Positions 50,901-61,700 of a stretch of DNA of 64,000 bases are shown piece after piece; the stretch's first letter is position 1, and the number at the start of each line of letters is the position of its first letter. Below the pieces are notes generated by a model. It saw nothing but the letters and a program-made list of their open reading frames with translations, ran no database searches and was not told where the DNA came from. The translations under genes and the position numbers were made by a program. The DNA lies in NCBI GenBank assembly GCA_905183005.1, contig CAJJDO010000011.1, positions 212,448-276,447 of the forward strand, given 5' to 3'. This DNA comes from Paramecium pentaurelia (Eukaryota; Ciliophora; Oligohymenophorea; Peniculida; Parameciidae).

Positions 50901-53900
50901 GAAATTATCGGTAAATATACATTACAACTGTATTTATTAATTTCCCAATAACAAAATCTCTAAGAATTACATTATTAGGCTTTTTCTGACTATTAATAAC
51001 ATTATGCCTCTCCATATTCTTCTGTTATATCTTCACTAATAGAAGAACAAGCCAATTTATTATAAAATCTCCTTTACATTTTATTTTCATTCAATTTTGA
51101 GACTCCATCAGGGTAAGTATCACCAAACTAATCAAATTCTGAAACAAACAGTTATTAACAAGTTGTAAGTTAATCTATGTAAGCTTTTTCACATTTTAGT
51201 GAATCGGTATCAAAATAGCAACTTTAAGGTATATTCATACATACTTCTATACTTATGTCTATGCCAGCATTACAAATAGTTTAATTATCAGTATAATCTT
51301 TGCATTCATCATCTTAATAATAACATTTGAATCCTCTAGTCAAAAATAAACAAGCGTATTTATTCATTTTAAATTATTAGCAGCTTATATTGTTTTAATC
51401 TTTTATCTATTAACACTTATTGGTTTATGGGTTATGATAGTAACCTTCTTAATTTATCAACAAACATGCTTTCTAATTATAATTGTTTTCTGGATCATAA
51501 GAATAAAATTAAAGATGATTCATTGATTAAAATTTTTCACATTAATTTTGTAATTAATTCCAAAAACATGCTTCTATTGTAACTTTTAAACAGAGAACTT
51601 TATTTAATTAATCCATACAGCCTAATTTACTAATTTCATCTTAATTCTTATAACAAGTTAATGTTTCTTTATTCCATCTACAATCTCCTATTGTATTCTT
51701 AAAACATGCTTTGTTATTTACATTAGAAACATTGTTACATTCAAATGGAGTTATTTACATATAACATGTTTTCTTTGTAATATCAACTTAAGATTAAGTA
51801 TATTCACAAGGCTCTCTTGTCAAGGATTTACATACATACTCATTTATCTCTGGTAAATCACCACATCTTAAATCAACAGGAGCTTGCATACACACATCAG
51901 AATCATAATTAAAATAACAACCTTGGTGTTTATTATTATTGCATATTTTGATATTTGTATTGAGATCACAAGTTTTCATATCATATAGTTCATCTTCATA
52001 AATTGTAATACATTTTAATCTAGTTATATCCCATTTACAATAAAAATTTTCAGTATACCTTAGACAAATATTTCTGTTACCATCTACATCTTCACAACTT
52101 TTGAATGAAAACTCTGTTTATACTTTACATCTCTTATTAACTTCATCATAAATAAAATATTTTGCTAAATGGATAGATGATGCTTATAATGAAAGACAAA
52201 AATTTTTATTTGTAGTATAAGGTTCCTAAGTAAAAATTATTAGATTAGGGTAATATTATTGATCAAAATTATTACAGATTTTTCCATCATAAAAGCATTT
52301 CTCATTTACAGACCAATCAATCATCTGACAACAATTCTTTGATGCAGATGAACATGGTAATCTAATTTCATTAAAATAGGCTTTCACTTATTCAGGATTC
52401 CAAATATCTACTTAATTGTTTGTTAACTCTTGACATTTGAAATTATAAAAAAAACAATAGACACCATGATCTTAACTTGAATAAAAGATACATGAGTGAG
52501 TGTTAATTCCTTTAACATTTGTACAACATTTATTTTTTTCATGATTTTCGATTTAACAATAAAATTTAGCCTCAGGATTAACTGTTTAATCTGTTTAAAC
52601 TGGGTTAGGTGCTACACTTTCACAATTTTTTATCTCTTCATTATATTTGCAAAAACCCCAATAATTTGTTTTATTTGGGTTGCTTGGATCATAATAAGGA
52701 AATAACATCACTATTTTTGAGCAAACATTCTAATTTACTTAAATTTGATCTTTATAATACTCGCATTGTTAATTGAGAGGAATCTACATATTAATACATC
52801 TACCTTATCTTTAGTCCCAACCACAAGATTGCCCTTCTGTTTAAATATCTAAACAAACTTATTTTGAAGGTGAATTAGAATTGCATGATAATTAAGATAT
52901 TTCTTATTCAACGTCTTTACAAATGTAATCTTTAAAGTAACAACCTTTCTCAATCATTGCACAGCCATATTGATTTAATCCAGCTTAGTTACAAATTTCC
53001 ATATTATATATAATTTCAACACATTTTTTGAAACTGCTATTATATGAACACTTCTATTTTTTATAATCAACAAAAGCACAAACTTGATAATTAACAAATT
53101 CTAGATTTTAACAAGGGATATTCCTTATATCCTCTTCTTTTACTAATGTGCATTAGCCTTTTTTCCATCTACATGGAGTTAACTTTTTTGTGATAGAAGC
53201 ACATATTACTCGATTAAGTCCTAATGATGGGTCATTGCAGCTAATGGTTTCCAAAAATTCTTTTATTGAGTCATCTTCTGAATCTACATTTATTGAAATG
53301 CATTTTTATAAAATTTAATGATAATAACATCCTTTTGTATTATTTTCATAAATTTAAGAACAAGTATAAGGATTTGCATGTCCAATATTTTCACAAGTAG
53401 TAAAATATTAATTAATAGAAATAGAAATACAAGCTTTATTAGTCCATTGACATGTTTTTTTATTAGTAATAATACTTAGACATCCTTTTTAATTAATATA
53501 TGGTGTATTACAATCATCATCAATTAAACTTGTAATACATAAATTAGTATTTTAATCATATTTACATAATATATTAGGTTTAGAAATAGCTTAACATACA
53601 TTTCCATTAACTTTAATAGATGAATTTTCAAAATTTAAAGGACAATTAATATCTTAATTCATAAATATTCTTTCACATTTATTTATATTCCATTTACAAT
53701 ATTAAAATTCTGTTTTTAAATTAACACAACTCATTTCATTTAAATCCATATTACATAAATAACTTTCAAGATCTTATTCATTTAATTCTTAACATTTTCC
53801 TTCAATAAATATACAATTTTTATTCTTTATTTTTAAACATCCCTCCTTAGATAATCCTTCAGTATTACATGATAGATCTTAAAAGTCAATTATTTGAATG

Positions 53901-54853
53901 CACTTAGTATTTTTTCTATCATATCTATATAATCCTTTTATGGATTGACAGACACTGATATTCACTTCTAATATTTCATTTTATTAGTTTTCATTTAAAT
54001 ATATATAAGGATAACAAGAATTTTCTATCCACTAACAAGAGATTTTAGGATTTTTAATTGATAAACAAGCCCATCTATTTAAATTCATTTAACAAGTATT
54101 TATTTCTGACTCTTCAATATTTCGACACATCTGATCTTTGAAGATACCTATAGATTAATCATTTTTCTTACACTCCTATCCTTCTGTTTAAATAGATATA
54201 CAAGCTTATTTTGTCAAACCCTTTTCAGTACATTACAAAGTCTTCAATTACTATTCCTAGACAGTTATGCAACCATATTCACCTGTAAATCCAGAACTTA
54301 TACCTTATAATTTCGATCAAATAATACATAATAGATTCTATAATTTAGAGCATGTTACAAATGTAACAGATTTTTAATAAGATTCTTCACATGAATATGC
54401 TGTTTCTTTTATTTCTTCCAAAGGCTAGCACTAATTATTCTTCCATTCGCAATCTGCATTTACTACATTAAAGCATGCATATTTGTTATAGGTTGTCCTA
54501 CAACCTTGGTTTTATAGTTCTGTCTTTAATACAGGTTAGCACTTCTTATTAAAGACACCTTAACTATAAAATCTTCTTTACATTAAACTTCTTTTCCATA
54601 AAGGTCAGTTTATTAACTAATGCAAGCACCTTGATTCAAATTTTCAATACAACCTAGAGATATCGAATTTTCAAGAATGCACTTACTCTCAAAATAATGG
54701 AAATTGCCTAATTTTAAAAAAAATAAAAGTACATTTATAGTCAGTTGTTTTTTCTATACATGCTTCTGGATTGTCAGAATAAATTTAGCAGGATGATATT
54801 ATCTTGCAAATATATGTGTGGGTAATTATTAATAGAATAATTAGAATTTACAT
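41956..54853 (-). CDS. Giant cysteine-rich surface-antigen-like protein, array member 2
   Basis: ATG at 54851-54853 (same signal peptide as member 1), TGA at 41956-41958 after a hydrophobic tail SILTLIPFFLLLWL. A 25-nt intron lies at 42157-42181. Two gaps (44887; 48206-48422) each sit between copies of the same sequence, so the real coding length is about 10.3 kb, or 3,400 residues. Repeated C...AC...C.W...C units cover the whole length, with a central divergent part (about 50000-51200) that corresponds to the centre of member 1. The first 1.56 kb is identical to member 1; other blocks are near-identical to members 1 and 4, while the 3' end differs. Same inferred role: GPI-anchored coat protein. 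Confidence 0.68.
42157..42181 (-). other. 25-nt intron near the 3' end of array member 2
   Basis: Minus strand GTATAATATAATT...AATTATTAG, phase 0, at nearly the same distance from the stop as the 3' intron of member 1. Confidence 0.7.
43622..46152. repeat. Direct repeat of 1,265 bp flanking a one-base N
   Basis: 43622-44886 and 44888-46152 match except for the last base, with the N at 44887. Probable contig overlap inside array member 2. Confidence 0.85.
45326..46378 (-). repeat. Block shared with array member 1 (partner of 32041-33096)
   Basis: Near-identical to 32041-33096, also present truncated at 44060-44886 and 30921-31790 through the assembly duplications. See the partner entry for borders and differences. 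Confidence 0.8.
47067..49561. repeat. Direct repeat of 1,139 bp flanking a 217-base N gap
   Basis: 47067-48205 and 48423-49561 are identical; Ns fill 48206-48422. Probable contig overlap with a wrongly estimated gap. The reading frame across the Ns is meaningless. Confidence 0.85.
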
Positions 54854-56789
54854 AAGATATTTAAATAATGATCTAAATAGAAAAGTTAAAAGGCTTTTAT
54901 ATTTATGATAAATGCTAATTTTAGATATTATAATAATTAGATTATAAAATAAATCACNAATGCATTTTTATAAAATTTAATGATAATAACATCCTTTTGT
55001 ATTATTTTCATAAATTTAAGAACAAGTATAAGGATTTGCATGTCCAATATTTTCACAAGTAGTAAAATATTAATTAATAGAAATAGAAATACAAGCTTTA
55101 TTAGTCCATTGACATGTTTTTTTATTAGTAATAATACTTAGACATCCTTTTTAATTAATATATGGTGTATTACAATCATCATCAATTAAACTTGTAATAC
55201 ATAAATTAGTATTTTAATCATATTTACATAATATATTAGGTTTAGAAATAGCTTAACATACATTTCCATTAACTTTAATAGATGAATTTTCAAAATTTAA
55301 AGGACAATTAATATCTTAATTCATAAATATTCTTTCACATTTATTTATATTCCATTTACAATATTAAAATTCTGTTTTTAAATTAACACAACTCATTTCA
55401 TTTAAATCCATATTACATAAATAACTTTCAAGATCTTATTCATTTAATTCTTAACATTTTCCTTCAATAAATATACAATTTTTATTCTTTATTTTTAAAC
55501 ATCCCTCCTTAGATAATCCTTCAGTATTACATGATAGATCTTAAAAGTCAATTATTTGAATGCACTTAGTATTTTTTCTATCATATCTATATAATCCTTT
55601 TATGGATTGACAGACACTGATATTCACTTCTAATATTTCATTTTATTAGTTTTCATTTAAATATATATAAGGATAACAAGAATTTTCTATCCACTAACAA
55701 GAGATTTTAGGATTTTTAATTGATAAACAAGCCCATCTATTTAAATTCATTTAACAAGTATTTATTTCTGACTCTTCAATATTTCGACACATCTGATCTT
55801 TGAAGATACCTATAGATTAATCATTTTTCTTACACTCCTATCCTTCTGTTTAAATAGATATACAAGCTTATTTTGTCAAACCCTTTTCAGTACATTACAA
55901 AGTCTTCAATTACTATTCCTAGACAGTTATGCAACCATATTCACCTGTAAATCCAGAACTTATACCTTATAATTTCGATCAAATAATACATAATAGATTC
56001 TATAATTTAGAGCATGTTACAAATGTAACAGATTTTTAATAAGATTCTTCACATGAATATGCTGTTTCTTTTATTTCTTCCAAAGGCTAGCACTAATTAT
56101 TCTTCCATTCGCAATCTGCATTTACTACATTAAAGCATGCATATTTGTTATAGGTTGTCCTACAACCTTGGTTTTATAGTTCTGTCTTTAATACAGGTTA
56201 GCACTTCTTATTAAAGACACCTTAACTATAAAATCTTCTTTACATTAAACTTCTTTTCCATAAAGGTCAGTTTATTAACTAATGCAAGCACCTTGATTCA
56301 AATTTTCAATACAACCTAGAGATATCGAATTTTCAAGAATGCACTTACTCTCAAAATAATGGAAATTGCCTAATTTTAAAAAAAATAAAAGTACATTTAT
56401 AGTCAGTTGTTTTTTCTATACATGCTTCTGGATTGTCAGAATAAATTTAGCAGGATGATATTATCTTGCAAATATATGTGTGGGTAATTATTAATAGAAT
56501 AATTAGAATTTACATAAGATATTTAAATAATGATCTAAATAGAAAAGTTAAAAGGCTTTTATATTTATGATAAATGCTAATTTTAGATATTATAATAATT
56601 AGATTATAAAATAAATCACTTTATATTCATTTATAAAAAAGAATTCTCTTATTTGTGTACAAATATAGTGTATAATGTTTGTATTTTCAATAATTGTTTA
56701 TTGAATACTCCTTAAATATTTTGAATTTTAATGATCAGAAATATGTTATAATAATATAAAAAATAATTCAATAAAGTAGATTCAAAGCC
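53297..56789. repeat. 5' gene-end block, locus 2, with internal contig-overlap duplication
   Basis: 53297-54957 and 54959-56619 are identical around an N at 54958. The full block equals the collapsed 38977-41964 block. It ends exactly at the N at 56790, inside the last codons of the upstream gene (TGA at 56782-56784). Confidence 0.85.
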
Positions 56790-57762
56790 NATAATGATTT
56801 TCTAATGGAATTATTTCACATTAGAATTTTTCTCTCACATATTTATAAGATCCTTAAAGTTTAATACAAACATTTTTGTTAACATCTGATACAATTTCAA
56901 ATATTTTGTTTGTAAATTAAAATTCTTAACAATTATCATTTATCCACTAACAATTTAAATTAGGATTTTCTATTGAAAGACAAGCCAACTTATTGATTTT
57001 TTATTTGCAATTTACAATTTCATTGTTCTAAATAGGTTGACAAACTCGATTTTTATAAATACCTAAATTAAATTTTCAAATACATTTTTCTCCAGGTGTT
57101 TGTATTTTTATGCAAGCCAACTCCGTCAACCCTAATTATGAACATTTTAATGTTGAATAATTGTTTTGTTATATTTTTATGCATTTAAAATCTCCAGTCT
57201 ATCCTGTATTCATACCTTTAATTTTTCAATAATTTAATACATTCCAAATTTTATAGAGTTGAACAAGCTAGAGGGTTGACTGGAAGATCATATTATTCTT
57301 CACATGATAAACCTCGAATTTATTCTGTTAAGATTTCTTTACAGAATGAATCCCAATAGCATCTATGGTTACTTATATTCAGGCAAGCATATTTACTAAT
57401 ATTTCCAATACATTCAATCTTAGATAATTAATGTTATGAAATATTTTTGCATCTTGTATCAAAAACACCTAAATTATTAACTGTTTCAAATACATTAACA
57501 TTCTTCTCCTTGTTTATTACTTATTTAACTTATGCAAGCTTTTTCATTTAATTTCGAGTCACATCCATTATTAGTATCTTAGATAGGAATACAAGAGTTA
57601 AAGTATTAGTCAAAGCCACCTATTATTATAGTTGATTTAAATACAAAAAAATTGTTTTGTTTATTCAAAGCAAGTCTTTATGTCAGGTCGAGATACTAAG
57701 CATTATTTCTGTCTTATTTCCTAAGTATAAAAAGCAGAGAGCAAATAGATTATTATTATCAT
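56782..57762 (-). CDS. Cysteine-rich surface-antigen-like protein, array member 3 (5' part, then gap)
   Basis: ATG at 57760-57762 starts a signal peptide MIIIIYLLSAFYT. Four introns are needed: 57620-57644 (25 nt), 57469-57493 (25), 57216-57240 (25) and 57063-57083 (21); each splits a Cys codon after its first T. The protein then reads as the same cysteine-rich family as members 1 and 2 (for example CLSIENPNLNCQWINDNCQ against CLSIKNPKISCQWIENSC in member 1), but with clear divergence. Coding runs into the N at 56790. A TGA at 56782-56784, beyond the N, belongs to the shared block and is probably a 3' end of a full-length gene, so nearly all of this gene is missing from the assembly. Confidence 0.65.
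57063..57644 (-). other. Four short introns of array member 3
   Basis: 57620-57644, 57469-57493, 57216-57240 and 57063-57083, all GTATT...(T/A)AG on the minus strand and all phase 1 inside a Cys codon. The first three match the intron places of member 1. Confidence 0.65.
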
Positions 57763-58781
57763 TAATAATAGATATATTAATTTAATTATTTATATATAAA
57801 TAATAATAGTCTCAAATTTTTATTGATAGCTTAGTAATATTTAAAAATATGTAAATTTTTGCTTTTGACTAATACAAATGAGAAAATTTTTAAAAAGTTT
57901 AGTAATTTAAGGAACATTAAATTGGCTTCCTTTTTGTTAAGATCAAATTATGAAGATTCTTAGAAAAAGGGTTATTAAAATTTGAGTTAACAAATATTAT
58001 GATAAATTTTGCTATTATTAATTCTAATAAATAATCAAAAATCCTAGCATAATTTGAAGATTTTATTCAATTTATTAATTTTCAAATTTAGTGAATTATA
58101 AATTTGCTACTGCCTCTATTAACTACAAAATGAAGTAAAAACTTAGAACAAACACTAATGTTGAATTATACATTAACCTTTTTTTTGTTAGATTATAATA
58201 AAAATGCTTAATAATATACTGATTTAATATTTTTTAATAAGAAACTAATTGTAATTAAAATGTAGTTTTACTATTTGATTAGAAAATGTGATATTTTCAC
58301 CCTTTAGCTAAAATTTCTTATTCTTTATCATATATTTTAAAGGGATTTTTTCTTTTAGAAAGAGGTAAATTAATTTTTCCTAAAAATAAAATAAATAAGT
58401 AATTCATAAAAGTCATAACTTATTGTAATTGAATTTAATTGTTTAACAAAAAAAAAAACACAAATTTGTTCCTTGGCAATATATTTATCTGGTTATTGCT
58501 TAACATTTTTTTTTTCAAAATGATGATTTTAATCTAAAATTTGTTCATTAAACTCTGTTCCTACTAGTGATTTTTCTTAGTTGCATCCTTCCAAAAACCT
58601 CTATAAAATTATCAAAAAGTTAAAAAAAAAATGAACACCATCCATTATTAAATTATCTTTTCTGAAATTTAAATCTTCATGAATTAGTATAACCCTGAAG
58701 GAAAATAATTTGAGAAATATTGTTAATTAAATAAAAAATAAATAATATTAATATTCTAATATGAATTTAATGAAATTAATT
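57763..58781. other. About 1 kb without a recognisable gene
   Basis: This lies between the start of array member 3 and the stop of member 4. It is AT-rich with several A and T homopolymer runs of 9-12 bases (near 58450, 58507, 58620). No cysteine-rich or other convincing frame was seen on either strand. It is much longer than the 266-base spacer between members 1 and 2. Confidence 0.5.
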
Positions 58782-61700
58782 TCACATTAAGGATATGCAT
58801 AAAGTTATTAGGCCTGTGATGATAATTTCTCCGTAACCCAAAGGATTAAGAATTATAATAGGTTCATTGTTTTAGCATTTATCTTCTTAGTAATTCCAAG
58901 AGCATTAATCTACTTAACTACACATTTCTTCATCAAATATATATTCACACTTTGGTTAACATTTTTGATTTTCCTCTCTCCATTCACATTAATAATTCAT
59001 ATCATTACATGAATCATAATTATATCTAAATTAACATTATATTTAACATTTCTAAGAATATTAATTTAATTTACCTATTCAATAAATGTGCAATAATTTA
59101 TAGGGCATTCTTCTTTAGTTAAATAAGATTCACAATTCTTAGAAGCGCATTTATCTTTTTTTATATCATAACTACAATATTTTGACTATTATAGACAATC
59201 ACAAGAATCAAAAATCTCTTCACAAGATATACAAATAGAATCACTTATTTCAACACAAACTTCTGATTCAATACGTGATCCAGAACATTATTACGATTTG
59301 TCTAAATCACTGCATCTATATTATGTACAATACTTAATATCTTCATTAACTATCCATTGGCAAGGTCTGGAATTGTATTTATATTTATTACATTCAATTT
59401 CATCATAAATTTTAGAGCAATGAATTTATTCAGAGCAAGTATTTTCTTTTGAATTCCAATGACAGTTATTTATAATACAAGATTCCATTATTAAATATTA
59501 ATTGCATTAATTTTTTTAACAAGTCTAATCAAAATTACAAAATTGTTTATATTTTTAACATTGTTCTTTACTAAAATTTTCACAGTTAAATTATTCACAA
59601 TTTTCAGAATTCTTACTCATTTAACAAGGTCTATCATTAAATTCGTATTGAGAACATTGAAAAATAGGTTTAACAATATCATCACATTTTTAAGCTGACA
59701 AGCATTCATTAGAACTACTCCAATAACAGATTGATTTTAGAATAGATTTTCCATCACATTCATCAGAAGAATAATCCTAACACTATTTTAGTATGCATTG
59801 TAAACTTTATTTATTTTCTTATTATTAAACCTTGCAATGACTCTTTAATTTACATTTATCCATTTCTTAAATTTCAGTACAATCATAAATTTCAACAAAC
59901 TTTCTACATTGACATCTTTATGCTTAAAGTACACAGTTTGGTTAACTTAAACATCCTTATTCACTTAGTGAATCATTAGAACAAAATTCGTCGAAAGCAT
60001 GTGAACATCCATATTAAAATTCATTATATTTACAAGAATCTACAGCATTTTTACAAATTAATTTATTAGCAATTGGAAATTCTTCACATATATATTATTA
60101 TTTATTTAATAACTAGCAATTTTAATCAAAAAAGCAATTTTCAATTTTAACACACCCAATAATATTTAATCCAGTCAATGAGCAACTTTTTTAATCCTCA
60201 TTGGGAATTTCACATTTCAAATTTTATTAATCATAATAACAAGCACCATTTTTAACAATAGAGCAAACTTTTGAATTAACATTTGATGGTATTTAATCAC
60301 AAGGTAGATATTATAAATAATCTTCACAATGAAAATTTTCATTATTTGAATTCTTTAACCAAATACAAGGATATTTTTTAATATTTAGACAAGCATATTT
60401 ATTCAATCCTTCATAAGTACATTTTACTTAGTCTAAATCAACAAAATCACAGCCATCTTTCATAAATCCACATGGTAAATCTAATTTTAGTTATGAACAT
60501 AAATAAGAAGACAAATTTTATAATTTACAAGAATTTAATTTTTCATCTATTAAAAGTTATTAATGTCTACATTTTCTTCTTGTAGGATCCCAAAAACAAT
60601 TTTAAAATTTAATATTAAGACAAGCTTCTTTATTTAATCCTTCTGTTTGACATGATAAAGTCTAAACATCATCAACTTTAATACAGAATCTCATATTTTT
60701 ATCATATTTTACTATGTCTCCATTATTTATTAAACCACAAGCATTTACATTGACCTCAAATAGATATGAAGGTTAAAATATAATTAATTCTTTATCATCA
60801 ATAGTTTAACACTATTAATTTTTCCACCTACAATTTATCCCTTCCTTTATAATTTTTAGACAAGATGTGTAACTAAGTTTAGAATCACAACCACTTGATT
60901 CATATTAAACAAATTTAATACAGTTTCCATATTTTTCTTCTGATTCATTATTTTAAATAGTCTTTTTGACTTTAACTAATTAGATATTCCAATAACAATC
61001 ACTTATTTTTTGTTATAAACATGAATTAATATTAATATTATCTAAACAATTATTCTAAGTTTCATCTTATTCAAAAGCTGCACATTTATTATCTTTATAT
61101 ATACACATTTACCCTTATCTTTCAATATTCATACAAGCTCTTTAACTTCCATTTTAATATGTTATATCTTCACAATTCATTTAGGCTGAACTTCCCATTG
61201 AAATATAACCATTTTTATCATCTTAAGTTTCAAGATACATGCATTATTGTTCCTCTTCGTACCATATACAAGGTAAAGTCAGTATTCTGCTACATTAACT
61301 TGGTGATTATAATTAATCACAAGATGTAGGTTCAATAGATTTACATATATGATTTATTGAATCATATATACAAAAATTATCCTGTATAGAAATACAAGTA
61401 AGTAAACTTGAGAATTTGATATCATCACATCTAGAATTTTAACTATCTAAATAATTTTAACATTCATTATTATTCCATTAACATTTATATAGCTGTTAAT
61501 TTAAGCAATTTTCTATTGAGCCTGCCTCTCTACAACATAAACTTTTATTTGGATTAGTACACTTTTAGATCCCATAATTAGGATCATAACAATAATCTAT
61601 AAATTAGCAATTTAATTAGCTATTTGTTTATTTTAAACATGCTATTCTATTTATTCCTCTTTAACATATAAGATCTTCCATTGAAGATACAATTTAACAT

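Noticed and set aside
28727..57762. CRISPR-like or satellite tandem repeats in the cysteine-rich region
   Set aside because: The repeated look comes from cysteine-periodic protein units with variable spacing and low nucleotide identity; there are no regular short direct repeats with spacers.
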